From the NCBI RefSeq assembly GCF_012103215.1, contig NZ_JAAVNE010000002.1:62001-126000 (forward strand): DNA of 64,000 bases, read 5' to 3'. The DNA comes from Falsiroseomonas selenitidurans (lineage in GTDB: Bacteria; Pseudomonadota; Alphaproteobacteria; Acetobacterales; Acetobacteraceae). Shown piece after piece: positions 48,552-57,099 of this stretch (its first letter is position 1; each line of letters starts with the position of its first letter). The translations under genes and the position numbers were made by a program. A model generated the notes under the pieces. That model searched no databases and was not told the origin of the DNA. It saw nothing but the letters and a program-made list of their open reading frames with translations.

Positions 48552-48575
48552 CCCTATCCCCTGCCGGGGATAGGG
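48552..48575. terminator. Bidirectional terminator between helicase and Bug genes
   Basis: CCCTATCCCC (48552-48561), a TGCC loop and GGGGATAGGG (48566-48575) form a perfect 10-bp stem between convergent genes, 15 bp past the helicase stop. A short TT follows on the plus strand. Confidence 0.6.
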
Positions 48576-48599
48576 TTGGCTGAAGTGGGAGGCGCGCCG

Positions 48600-49574
48600 T
48601 CAGTTCACCGGGATGTTCGCTTCGCGCACCACGCGGCGCCAGCGGGCCAGGTCGTTGGCCAGCAGCCGGCCGAGCTCCGCCCGGCTGGTCGCATCCACCG
48701 CGAAGCCGACGCGGGCCAGGCGTTCCGTCACTTCCGGCGTCTTCAGCGCGGCGACGATGACCTGGTTCAGCCGCTCCAGCGCCGGCTCCGGCGTGCCGGC
48801 GGGGGCGACGATGGCGGTCCAGGAACCGGAGACGTGCTCCGGCACGCCCTGTTCCGTCATGGTCGGCACCTCCGGCAGCTTCGGGAAGCGGCGCGGGCCG
48901 CAGATGGCGATGCCGCGCAGGCGGCCGGCTTCCACATGCGGGCCGACCGTCGCGGCGTTCAGCACCGCGATCGGCGCCAGGTTCTGGATCACCGCCTGCG
49001 CCGCCGCCGGGCCGCCGGCGAAGGGCACGGCCTGCGCCTCGGTCTTCGTCAGCAGCTTGAACAACTCCATGCCGAGCTGTTCCGAGGAACCAACGCCGGA
49101 GGAGGCGTAGGAAGGCCCGTCCGGCATGGTCTTCATCCAGGCCACCACCTCCGCCACCGTGCGCGCCGGGACGGAGGGATGCACCACCAGCATGTTCGGC
49201 GCCGTCATCACCAGCGTCACCGGCGTGAAGTCCTTCTCCACATCGTAGCCGGGGTTGCGCATCACCACCGGGTTGATGGTCAGCGTGCCGCTGGCCGCGA
49301 CCAGCAGCGTGTGGCCATCGGCCGGCTGCTGGGCGACGTAGCGCGAGCCGATGGCGCCGGTGGCGCCCGGGCGATTGTCCACCACCACGGTCTGGCCGAG
49401 CGCCGCCGCCATGCCCGCCTGCACCACGCGCGCGGCGAGGTCCGTCGGCCCGCCGGGCGGGAAGGGCACCACCATGGTGATGGGGCGCGTCGGCGCCCAG
49501 GCAGCCTGGGCGAGCGTGGGGCGCGGCAGCAGCAGGGGCGCGGCAAGCAGGGAAAGGGCGTGGCGGCGACGCAT
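48600..49574 (-). CDS. Bug/TctC-family periplasmic solute-binding protein
   Basis: A 324-aa precursor with signal MRRRHALSLLAAPLLLPRPT and the Bug core: RPITMVVPFPPGGPTDLAAR, DNRPGATGAIGSRYVAQQP and YASSGVGSSEQLGMELF. It is an orphan with no tctAB beside it. An imperfect copy of the regulon palindrome (49596-49607) lies 21 bp upstream of its ATG, the same distance as in the catabolic cluster. This suggests it captures the same or a related substrate. Confidence 0.9.
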   Translation of the reverse strand: MRRRHALSLLAAPLLLPRPTLAQAAWAPTRPITMVVPFPPGGPTDLAARVVQAGMAAALGQTVVVDNRPGATGAIGSRYVAQQPADGHTLLVAASGTLTINPVVMRNPGYDVEKDFTPVTLVMTAPNMLVVHPSVPARTVAEVVAWMKTMPDGPSYASSGVGSSEQLGMELFKLLTKTEAQAVPFAGGPAAAQAVIQNLAPIAVLNAATVGPHVEAGRLRGIAICGPRRFPKLPEVPTMTEQGVPEHVSGSWTAIVAPAGTPEPALERLNQVIVAALKTPEVTERLARVGFAVDATSRAELGRLLANDLARWRRVVREANIPVN

Positions 49575-49595
49575 GATGAACCTCGTTGTTCCTGT

Positions 49596-49607
49596 TTGAC
49601 CGGACAA
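49596..49607. promoter_or_regulatory. TTGTCCGGACAA palindrome, copy 7 (one mismatch)
   Basis: Reads TTGACCGGACAA, 21 bp from the Bug start codon and 70 bp from the divergent CMD-like start. It is some 22 kb away from the other six copies. Confidence 0.55.
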
Positions 49608-49643
49608 ATATGCGCAGATCATGCTGGCCTGGCCACCCCGCAC

Positions 49644-49672
49644 TTGACCCTTCGCGGGGCGCTTCGCAGGAT
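49644..49672 (+). promoter_or_regulatory. Candidate promoter of the CMD-like gene
   Basis: TTGACC (49644-49649), 17 bases, then CAGGAT (49667-49672), only 5 bases before the ATG at 49678. If real the transcript would be leaderless. Confidence 0.35.
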
Positions 49673-49677
49673 CGGCC

Positions 49678-50385
49678 ATGCCCCGCAGCCCCGACGATGT
49701 GCGCCACGCGCTCGAGACCATCCGCGCCGCGCGCGGCTTCGTGCTGCCGCATCACGGCGCCATGGCCGCCGCGCTGCCGGAGCTGCACGTGGCCTATGAG
49801 GCGATGTACCGCGCGCTGACGCTGGATCCGCGCCACCTGGCGCCGCTGGAGCGGGAGGTGGTGTGGCTGGCGATCCTCGCGGGGTGCGAGGAACCGGTGG
49901 GCACGCACCACCTGCACAAATTCCGCCTGGCCGGCGGCGGCGATGCGCTGGCCGCCGCGGTGTTCCGGCTGGTGGCCTTCGCCGCGGGCGCGCGGCGCTA
50001 TGCCTGCTTCGCGGATCACTGGCAGGGGCAGTTCCCGGCGCTGCCGGCGGCGCGCGAATATGTCGATGGCTGCGATGCGCTGATCGCGGCATCGCCGCTG
50101 CCGCCGGGCCTGGCGCGGCTGGCGCTGATCGGCCTGCACACGGCGTGCGAGGAGATCTGGGGCCTGCGCGTGGTGCTGGAATCGGCCTATGCGCTGGAGG
50201 TGCCCGAGCCCTGCATGGCGGAGGCGATGAGCCTGGCGATCTGGCCGCGCGGCGTGAACCGCTTCGTCAAGGCGACGGAGACCTGGCTCGGCCTGCTGCA
50301 ATCCGGCCGCGTCACGCCATCGCCGGCCTTCCGCGCCTGGGCGGCGGTGGCGGGGCAGGGGGCCTTCGCGCCGCCCGCGGCCTGA
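49678..50385 (+). CDS. Carboxymuconolactone decarboxylase-like (AhpD-fold) protein
   Basis: A 235-aa helical protein. The middle third carries a CMD-like core: LEREVVWLAILAGCEEPVGT, then HHLHKFRLAGGGDALAAAVF. A second, weaker similar segment (LARLALIGLHTACEEIWGLR) suggests an internal duplication. It has no CxxC motif. The function is unknown; it shares a divergent promoter region and palindrome copy 7 with the Bug gene, and stands 60 bp before the aminotransferase gene. Confidence 0.7.
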   Translation: MPRSPDDVRHALETIRAARGFVLPHHGAMAAALPELHVAYEAMYRALTLDPRHLAPLEREVVWLAILAGCEEPVGTHHLHKFRLAGGGDALAAAVFRLVAFAAGARRYACFADHWQGQFPALPAAREYVDGCDALIAASPLPPGLARLALIGLHTACEEIWGLRVVLESAYALEVPEPCMAEAMSLAIWPRGVNRFVKATETWLGLLQSGRVTPSPAFRAWAAVAGQGAFAPPAA

Positions 50386-50394
50386 CGCGCCGGT

Positions 50395-50439
50395 TTGACG
50401 GGGCGCGCGCCGGCTTCCTATCCTGCGACGGCTGAGGAG
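50395..50439 (+). promoter_or_regulatory. Promoter and ribosome binding site of the aminotransferase/ABC operon
   Basis: TTGACG (50395-50400), 18 bases, TATCCT (50419-50424), then GAGGAG (50434-50439) and the ATG at 50446. All three elements are well placed. Confidence 0.55.
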
Positions 50440-50445
50440 TGGCGG

Positions 50446-51414
50446 ATGGTCGAGGCGTTGCAGGTTCCCACGCATCTGACCGTGGCGAAGGCGGATTTCT
50501 CCCGCGCCCTGGCCTGGATCGACGGCGCGGTGGTGCCGCTGGCGGAGGCGCGGATTCCGGTCCGCGACCTCGGCCTGATGTATGCCGACATGACCTATGA
50601 CGTGGTGCATGTCTGGCGCGGCGGTTTCTTCCGGCTGGAGGATCACCTGGACCGCTTCTTCGCCTCGCTGGCGGGGCTGCGGCTGGAGGCGGGCATGGAC
50701 CGCGCGGCGATGCGGGCGCTGCTGGCGCACCTGGTGCGGCGCAGCGGGCTGGCGGATGCGCTGGTGTATTTCGCCTGCACCCGCGGCACCGCCGTGCCCG
50801 GCACGCGCGACCCCACCGCTTCCACCAACCGCTTCTTCGCCACCGTCACGCCGCTGGTGCTGCGCGGCCAGCCGGCGGAGATGGCGCGCGGGCAGCACGG
50901 GATGCTGGTGCGCGACGTGGCGCGCATTCCCGCCAGCGCCGTGAACCCGGTGTGGAAGAACACGCATTGGGGCGACTTCGTCCGCGCCGCCTTCCTGGCC
51001 AAGGATGCCGGCCACGACGTGCCCATCCTGTGCACCACGGAGGGCGCGGTGGCGGAAGCGCCGGGCTTCAACGTGGTGGCGGTGATCGATGGCGGGCTGG
51101 TCTCGCCCGGTGAAGGGGTGCTGGAGGGGATCTCCTGCCGCACCATGTTCGAGATCGCGGCGGAAACCGGCATCCCCGCCCGCTACGGGCGCCTGATGCC
51201 GGAGGCGCTGGCCACCGCCGAGGAAGCCTTCCTCACCGCCACCTCCTGCGGGCTGTTCCCGCTGACCTGGCTGGACGGGCGGCCGATCGGTGCGGGGGTG
51301 CCGGGGCCGGTCACAACGCGCTTGCTCAATGGCTATTACGCCAGGAAGAATGCCGGCTGGCACATCACCCCGGTCGACACGATTCCGCCCCCCGCCCTGG
51401 AGACACCGCCATGA
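50446..51414 (+). CDS. PLP-dependent class IV aminotransferase
   Basis: A 322-aa fold-type IV enzyme (branched-chain/D-amino acid aminotransferase or aminodeoxychorismate lyase relatives). The opening IDGAVVPLAEARIPVRDLGL, PVWKNTHWGDFVRAAFLAK (PLP-binding lysine region) and TEGAVAEAPGFNVVAVIDGG are typical. It probably transaminates an amine or amino acid imported by the ABC transporter that follows, since its stop overlaps the binding-protein start (ATGA at 51411-51414). Substrate chirality cannot be deduced. Confidence 0.88.
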   Translation: MVEALQVPTHLTVAKADFSRALAWIDGAVVPLAEARIPVRDLGLMYADMTYDVVHVWRGGFFRLEDHLDRFFASLAGLRLEAGMDRAAMRALLAHLVRRSGLADALVYFACTRGTAVPGTRDPTASTNRFFATVTPLVLRGQPAEMARGQHGMLVRDVARIPASAVNPVWKNTHWGDFVRAAFLAKDAGHDVPILCTTEGAVAEAPGFNVVAVIDGGLVSPGEGVLEGISCRTMFEIAAETGIPARYGRLMPEALATAEEAFLTATSCGLFPLTWLDGRPIGAGVPGPVTTRLLNGYYARKNAGWHITPVDTIPPPALETPP

Positions 51415-52445
51415 AGCGCCTGCTTGCATCCCTGGCCGTGCTCGCATCGCTGGCCTTGCCCGGCGCGGCGCCGGCATCGGCCCGCGACCTGACGGTGGTC
51501 GCCGGTGGCGGCACCCTGCAGGAGCATATGCGCCGCACGCTGTTCCAGACCTTCACCGCCAGCACGGGCATCCCGGTGGTGGACACCGCCTATGACTACA
51601 ATGTCGGCCCAATCCGCGCGATGGTGCAGGCCGGCAACGTCACCTGGGATGTGGTGATGGTGGAGGCACCGGACCTGGTGCGCGGCTGCGAGGACGGCAT
51701 CTTCGAGCGCATCGACTGGTCCGTGGTCACCCGCGGCAAGTTCATGCCGGGCGGCGCCACCACCTGCGGCGCCGGCGCCATCGGCTGGGGCGTTTCGGTG
51801 TTCTACGACGAGGCGCGGCACCCCCAGGGCCCGGCGAATTTCGTGGAATTCTGGGACACGCAGCGTTTCCCCGGCCGCCGCGCGCTGCGCCGCGGCGCGC
51901 GCATGACGCTGGAGATCGCGCTGATGGGCGACGGCGTGCCGGCGGCGCAGGTGTATGACGTGCTGGCGACGCCGGAAGGCCAGCGCCGCGCCTTCGCCGC
52001 GCTGGACCGGCTGCGCCCGAACCTGACCTTCTGGACCGGCGGCCAGCAGCCGCTGGAAGGCGTGAACAGCGGCGAGATCGCCTATGCGGTGGGCTTCGTC
52101 GGCCGCGTCGCCAACGGCATCCGCGCCGGGCAGAAATACAACCTCCGCTGGCCGACGCTGCTCTATGCCTTCGACAGCTGGGCGGTGGTGCGCGGGGCGG
52201 AGAATGCGGCGGCCGGCATGCGGCTGATCGAGCATATCACCAGCCCCGAACCGCTGCTGGAATTGACCCGCGCCTGGCCGATCAACCCGGTGACGCAGGC
52301 GGTGGCGGAGAACCCGGATGTCCGCGCGCGCAACCCGCTGATGATGACGAACCACCAGTCGGAAGGGCTGGAGATCAACACCGAGTTCTGGCTCGAAAAC
52401 GGCCCGGACCTGGAACAGCGCTTCGCCGCCTGGCTGAACCGCTGA
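51411..52445 (+). CDS. Polyamine/amino-acid-type ABC transporter substrate-binding protein
   Basis: A 344-aa precursor with signal MKRLLASLAVLASLALPGAA and a PotD-like fold (RDLTVVAGGGTLQEHMRRTL; WDVVMVEAPDLVRGCEDGIF; AIGWGVSVFYDEARHPQGPA). It binds a cationic or amino solute and delivers it to the two permeases that follow. It is translationally coupled to the aminotransferase gene. The order of enzyme, binding protein, two permeases and ATPase makes a complete import operon. Confidence 0.88.
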   Translation: MKRLLASLAVLASLALPGAAPASARDLTVVAGGGTLQEHMRRTLFQTFTASTGIPVVDTAYDYNVGPIRAMVQAGNVTWDVVMVEAPDLVRGCEDGIFERIDWSVVTRGKFMPGGATTCGAGAIGWGVSVFYDEARHPQGPANFVEFWDTQRFPGRRALRRGARMTLEIALMGDGVPAAQVYDVLATPEGQRRAFAALDRLRPNLTFWTGGQQPLEGVNSGEIAYAVGFVGRVANGIRAGQKYNLRWPTLLYAFDSWAVVRGAENAAAGMRLIEHITSPEPLLELTRAWPINPVTQAVAENPDVRARNPLMMTNHQSEGLEINTEFWLENGPDLEQRFAAWLNR

Positions 52446-52451
52446 GGACGG

Positions 52452-53633
52452 GTGCGGCGCACCAACCTGCTGGCCGCGGCGCTGATCGCGCCGCTGCTGC
52501 TGCTGATCCTCGGCAGTTTCCTGGTCCCCGTCGGCCTCACCCTGTTCCGTGCGGTGGCCGATCGTGAGGTGGTGGCGACGCTGCCGGAGACAAGCGCCAT
52601 CCTGGCCGGCTGGGACGGCGAGGGCCTGCCGCCTGAAGCCGCCTTCGCCGCCCTGGCGCGTGAAGCCGGCGCGGCGTTGCAGGCACGGCGCATCGGCGAC
52701 CTGGCGCAGCGCCTGAATTTCGAGCGCACCGGCCTGCGCACCGCGCTGCTGCGCGTGGCGCGGGCGGCGGATCGCCTGGCCGCGCCCCATGCGCAATCGC
52801 TGCCGGCGCTGGATGCGCGCTGGGGCGAGCGCGAGACCTGGCTGCTGCTGCAGCGTGCCGGCGGCCCCACCACCGCGCTGTACCTGCTGCGGGCGATGGA
52901 CGCCACGCGCACGCCGCAGGGCGAGGTCCGGGCGCTGCCGGTGGAGGAACGGCTGTACCGGACGCTGTTCCTGCGCACGCTGGGCATCAGCCTGCTGGTC
53001 ACGGCGCTCTGCGTGCTGCTGGCCTACCCGGTGGCCGCCGCCATCGCCGGGCTGCGGCCGCCCTGGTCCGCCGTGGCGCTGACGCTGGTGCTGATTCCCT
53101 TCTGGTCCTCCGTGCTGGTGCGCAGCACCGCCTGGTTCGTGCTGCTGCAGCGGGAAGGGCCAGTGAACGGCGCGTTGCAGGCGCTGGGGATGCTGGAGGC
53201 CCCGGTGCAGATGCTCGGCACGCGCTTCGCCGTGGTGCTGGCGCTGGTGCATGTGCTGCTGCCCTTCGCCATCCTGCCCATGCACAGCGTGATGAAGGGG
53301 CTGGACGGTACCTTCCTGCGTGCCGCCGCCTCGCTCGGCGCCAACGGGCCGCAGCGTTTCCTGCGCGTCTGGCTGCCGCTGAGCCTGCCCGGCGTGCTGG
53401 CGGGCGGCGCCATGGTGTTCCTGCTGTCGGTCGGCATGTACACGGCGCCGGCGCTGGTGGGTGGCGACCGGGACCAGATGGTGGCGTGGTTCATCGCCAA
53501 TTTCATGAACCGCGACGTGAATTGGGGCATGGCGGCGGCGCTGTCCGCCTATCTGCTGGCGATGACCGGCGCGATGGTGGGGCTGGTGCGGGTGCTGACC
53601 GGCGGCGTGGCGCAGGCGGGACTGCGCGGCTGA
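52452..53633 (+). CDS. ABC transporter permease 1 (PotB-like) with long periplasmic insert
   Basis: A 393-aa permease beginning with GTG at 52452, 6 bp after the binding-protein stop. After the first helix there is an insert of about 130 mostly helical, charged residues (about 35-170) before the remaining five helices; PotB proteins are normally 280-310 aa. The EAA loop is FLRAAASLGANGPQRFLRVW near residue 285. The insert may dock the binding protein. Confidence 0.87.
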   Translation: MRRTNLLAAALIAPLLLLILGSFLVPVGLTLFRAVADREVVATLPETSAILAGWDGEGLPPEAAFAALAREAGAALQARRIGDLAQRLNFERTGLRTALLRVARAADRLAAPHAQSLPALDARWGERETWLLLQRAGGPTTALYLLRAMDATRTPQGEVRALPVEERLYRTLFLRTLGISLLVTALCVLLAYPVAAAIAGLRPPWSAVALTLVLIPFWSSVLVRSTAWFVLLQREGPVNGALQALGMLEAPVQMLGTRFAVVLALVHVLLPFAILPMHSVMKGLDGTFLRAAASLGANGPQRFLRVWLPLSLPGVLAGGAMVFLLSVGMYTAPALVGGDRDQMVAWFIANFMNRDVNWGMAAALSAYLLAMTGAMVGLVRVLTGGVAQAGLRG

Positions 53634-54415
53634 TGCGCGCGGCGCTGCTGCTGTTCACCGCGCTGGTGCTGGGCTTCCTGCTGGCGCCGATGGCGGCCGT
53701 GGTGCTGCTGTCCTTCTCCCCCACCGAATTGATGGTGCTGCCGCCGCGCGGCCTGTCGCTGCGCTGGTACGAAGCCTTCCTGACCGAGGGCCGCTGGGTG
53801 CTGGCCACGCGCAACAGCTTCGTCGTCGCCTTCGCCACCACGGCGCTGGCCACGCTGCTGGGCACGGCGGCGGCCATCGGCCTGCAGCTCGGCCGCTTCC
53901 GCGGCAAGGCGGTGCTGCTGACGCTGCTGACGCTGCCGATGGTCACGCCCTATATCGTCACGGCCGCCGCCATGTTCTTCGCCTATTCGCTGGTCGGACT
54001 TTCCGGCTCGCTCGCCGGGCTGGTGCTGGGGCATACGGTGGTCGCGGTGCCCTTCGTGGTGGTCGCGGTGCTGGCCACTCTGCAGGGCTTCGATGCCACG
54101 CTGCTGCGCGCCGCCGCCTCGCTTGGCGCCGCGCCGCTGCCGGCGCTGTGGCGCGTGGTGGTGCCGAACATCTGGCCGGGCATCGCCGCCGGCGCCATCT
54201 TCGCCTTCGCCACCTCGCTCGATGAATTCGTCATCACGCTGTTCCTGGCCGGCCCCGGCCAGTTCACCCTGCCGCGGCAGATGTATGCCTCGGTGCGCGA
54301 ATTCCTCAGCCCCACCATCCTGGCGGCGGCGACGCTGCTGTTCCTGTCCTCCCTGGTGTTCCTGCTGGGCAGCGAGCTTCTCCGGCTGCGCGCGGCAAGG
54401 CGGGCGGCACGATGA
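53633..54415 (+). CDS. ABC transporter permease 2 (PotC-like)
   Basis: A 260-aa permease with six helices and the EAA loop LLRAAASLGAAPLPALWRVV. The start overlaps the stop of permease 1 (TGATG) and its stop overlaps the ATPase start (ATGA). It forms the heterodimeric channel with permease 1. SLDEFVITLF near residue 200 is typical of PotC proteins. Confidence 0.9.
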   Translation: MRAALLLFTALVLGFLLAPMAAVVLLSFSPTELMVLPPRGLSLRWYEAFLTEGRWVLATRNSFVVAFATTALATLLGTAAAIGLQLGRFRGKAVLLTLLTLPMVTPYIVTAAAMFFAYSLVGLSGSLAGLVLGHTVVAVPFVVVAVLATLQGFDATLLRAAASLGAAPLPALWRVVVPNIWPGIAAGAIFAFATSLDEFVITLFLAGPGQFTLPRQMYASVREFLSPTILAAATLLFLSSLVFLLGSELLRLRAARRAAR

Positions 54416-55476
54416 CCGCGACGCTGGTGCGCTTCGACGGCGTGTCGAAATCCTATGACGGCCGCACGCGGGTCGTCGCCGAGCTGGATCTCGAGATCCG
54501 CCGCGGCGAGTTCCTGACGCTGCTCGGCCCCTCCGGCTCCGGCAAGACCACCACGCTGATGATGCTGGCGGGCTTCGAGGATCCCACCGCCGGCAGCATC
54601 ACGCTGGAAGGCGCGCGGATCGACACGGTGCCGCCGCACCGGCGCAACATCGGCGTGGTGTTCCAGAACTACGCGCTGTTCCCGCATCTCAGCGTGGCGG
54701 AGAATCTGGCCTTCCCGCTGTCCATCCGCCGCGTCCCGCGCGCGGAGATCGGGCGCCGCGTGGCGGCGGCGCTGTCGATGGTGCGCCTGCCCGGGCTCGG
54801 CGGGCGCCGGCCGCAGCAATTGTCGGGTGGCCAGCAGCAGCGCGTGGCGCTGGCGCGCGCGTTGATCTTCAACCCGCCGCTGGTGCTGCTGGATGAGCCG
54901 CTGGGCGCGCTGGACAAGCAGTTGCGGGAGGAGTTGCAGGCCGAGATCCGCCGCATCCATGCCGAGCTCGGCGTCACCATGGTCTATGTGACGCATGACC
55001 AGTCGGAGGCGCTGACCCTGTCGGACCGCATCGCCGTGTTCGACCAGGGCCGCATCCAGCAGCTCGGCACCGCGCAGGCGGTGTATGAGACGCCGGCCAA
55101 CCCCTTCGTCGCCGGCTTCATCGGCGAGAACAACCGCCTGCCGGCCACGGTGCTGGATGCCACGCGGCTGCGCCTGGCCGAAGGCAGCATGCTCGCCACC
55201 CTGCCGCACGGGCTGCAGGCGGGCGCCGCCGCGCTGGTCTCCATCCGGCCGGAACGCGTGCTGCTGGAGGCGGCGGAGGCGGCGCCCAATGCCGCGGCGG
55301 CGCGGGTGGAGGAGGTGGTCTACCTCGGCGACCATTGCCGCCTGCGCATGGCCTGGGCAGGCCGCACGGATTTCTTCGCGAAACTGCCGCGCCAGCAGGC
55401 GGGGCAGGTGCCGCAGGCCGGCACGACGCTGCGCATTGCCATCCCCGAAGCCGCCATCATCGTCTTTCCGGCCTGA
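54412..55476 (+). CDS. ABC transporter ATPase (PotA-like)
   Basis: A 354-aa ATPase with Walker A GPSGSGKTT, Q-loop VFQNYALFPHL, signature LSGGQQQRVALARAL, Walker B VLLDEPLGALD and H-loop VTHDQ. A C-terminal TOBE domain from about residue 240 (ENNRLPATVLDATRLRLAEG) is typical of PotA. It powers the aminotransferase-linked importer and ends its operon. Confidence 0.92.
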   Translation: MTATLVRFDGVSKSYDGRTRVVAELDLEIRRGEFLTLLGPSGSGKTTTLMMLAGFEDPTAGSITLEGARIDTVPPHRRNIGVVFQNYALFPHLSVAENLAFPLSIRRVPRAEIGRRVAAALSMVRLPGLGGRRPQQLSGGQQQRVALARALIFNPPLVLLDEPLGALDKQLREELQAEIRRIHAELGVTMVYVTHDQSEALTLSDRIAVFDQGRIQQLGTAQAVYETPANPFVAGFIGENNRLPATVLDATRLRLAEGSMLATLPHGLQAGAAALVSIRPERVLLEAAEAAPNAAAARVEEVVYLGDHCRLRMAWAGRTDFFAKLPRQQAGQVPQAGTTLRIAIPEAAIIVFPA

Positions 55477-55492
55477 ACCGGCGCATTCAGGC

Positions 55493-55521
55493 TTGACACG
55501 ATGCGCCGTGGCGCGTGGCAT
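55493..55521 (+). promoter_or_regulatory. Possible promoter of the dipeptide-type ABC operon
   Basis: TTGACA (55493-55498), a perfect -35, is followed after 17 bases by TGGCAT (55516-55521). The -10 is weak, but the position, 45-75 bp before the binding-protein start, is suitable. Confidence 0.35.
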
Positions 55522-55566
55522 TCGGGGCGAGATCCTGCTGCGTTGCACCCGCCGAAGGGAAAAGCC

Positions 55567-57099
55567 ATGCCCAACCTGACCCGACGCACCGTGCTCGGTG
55601 CCGCCGCCGGCCTCGGTGCGGCGCCGCTGCTGAGCAACCCCGCGCGCGCCCAGCAGCGGCCGGACGTGATCCGCATGGGCCTGTCCGCCTGGCCGCCGAA
55701 CCTGCAGCCCTGGCCTTCCACCGGCGCCTCCGCCGGCACGGTGAAGATGCTGATCCACCGGCGGCTGATGCGCTTCGACGAGAAGGGCGAATTGCAGGGT
55801 GAGCTGGCGCGCGAATTCGTGCTCGACGCCGAAGGTGCCTGGGTCTTCAAGCTGCGCCCCGAAGCCGTGTTCCACAACGGCGAGAAGGTGACGTCGGAGG
55901 ACGTGAAGTGGTGCATCGAGCAGATCGCCGCGGAACGCTCCACCGCCTATTACCGCACGCAGATGCAGCAGATCGCGCGCGTCGAGACGCCGGATGCGCA
56001 GACGGTGCGGCTGGTGATGAAGCAGCCCAGCGTCACCGCGCCGCTGTGGTTCGCCAACTACAACATGGCGATCGTCTGGCGCGGCACGCGCAACATGGCC
56101 GATGCGGTGGGCTGCGGCCCCTATCGCGTGGCGTCGCAGGAACGCGGGTCCTGGCTGCAGCTGGAGAAGGCGAACAACTACTGGGTGCCGGGCCTGCCGC
56201 GCACCAACACCATCCGCATGGTGGTCTATGCGGATGAGAACCTCCGCCTCGCCGCGTTGCAGTCCGGCGACGTGGACATGATCGAATACGTGCCCTGGGC
56301 CGGCATGGCGGCAGTGGCCGCCGAGCCGCGGCTGAAGCTCGACACGCAGATGGGCCCGTTCATGGACATCCTGTTCAACGGCACCCGCCCGCCCTTCAAC
56401 AACCCGCTGGTGCGGCGCGCCGTGGCGCATGCGGTGAAGCGCGAGGACATCGTCCGCGTCGCCTTCTCCGGCCGCGGCAAGGGGATCGAGGGCATGCCGA
56501 TCGTGGAAGGCACGCCCTGGTACGATGCGGACCTCGCCAAGGGCCACGCCTACAACCCGGAACGCGCCCGCGCGCTGCTGGCGCAGGCGGGCTTCCCGAA
56601 CGGGCTTTCCACCACCCTGCTGGCGACCTCGCAGTTCGGCATGCACAAGGACAGCGCGGAGATCACCCAGCAGTATCTGGCCGCCATCGGCATCCAGGCA
56701 GAGCTGCGGCTGACCGACTGGTCCACCCGCGTCTCCGCCGGCATCCGCGGCCAGTACGACATCGCCATCCATGGCGTCTCCGCCGATTTCAACGACCCGG
56801 ACGGGCTGACCGTGGTGCTCGACACCTCGCTCTCCGCCGCGCATGGCCGTTCCTTCGGCCTGTCGACGCCGCGCACGGTGGAATTGCTGGCCAAGGGCCG
56901 CACCGAATTCGATGCCGCGAAGCGCGTGCAAATCTACAAGGACATGCAGCGCGCGGCGCTGGAGGAAGTGCCGATCGTGGCGCTGGCCTGGCGCGAGCAG
57001 GGCTATGGCTACGACCGCCGCATCGCCGGCTTCGCCAACCTGCCGGGGGCCCTCACCACCTCATCCGGCGCGTTGCTGGAGTTTGCGGCCTTCGCCTGA
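55567..57099 (+). CDS. Peptide/nickel-type ABC transporter substrate-binding protein
   Basis: A 510-aa SBP_bac_5 family precursor with a twin-arginine signal (MPNLTRRTVLGAAAGLGAAP). Blocks include WVFKLRPEAVFHNGEKVTSE near residue 95, NMADAVGCGPYRVASQERGS and the RPPFNNPLVRRAVAHAVKRE segment near 275. It binds a peptide, opine, glycoside or similar solute. The ATG at 55567 has a GAAGGGA sequence upstream. First of five genes in one unit. Confidence 0.9.
   Translation: MPNLTRRTVLGAAAGLGAAPLLSNPARAQQRPDVIRMGLSAWPPNLQPWPSTGASAGTVKMLIHRRLMRFDEKGELQGELAREFVLDAEGAWVFKLRPEAVFHNGEKVTSEDVKWCIEQIAAERSTAYYRTQMQQIARVETPDAQTVRLVMKQPSVTAPLWFANYNMAIVWRGTRNMADAVGCGPYRVASQERGSWLQLEKANNYWVPGLPRTNTIRMVVYADENLRLAALQSGDVDMIEYVPWAGMAAVAAEPRLKLDTQMGPFMDILFNGTRPPFNNPLVRRAVAHAVKREDIVRVAFSGRGKGIEGMPIVEGTPWYDADLAKGHAYNPERARALLAQAGFPNGLSTTLLATSQFGMHKDSAEITQQYLAAIGIQAELRLTDWSTRVSAGIRGQYDIAIHGVSADFNDPDGLTVVLDTSLSAAHGRSFGLSTPRTVELLAKGRTEFDAAKRVQIYKDMQRAALEEVPIVALAWREQGYGYDRRIAGFANLPGALTTSSGALLEFAAFA

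Noticed and set aside
53983..56931. 982-codon open frame on the minus strand
   Set aside because: It lies opposite the well-supported ABC transporter genes, with no domain similarity and an Arg/His-rich composition typical of antisense frames in GC-rich DNA.
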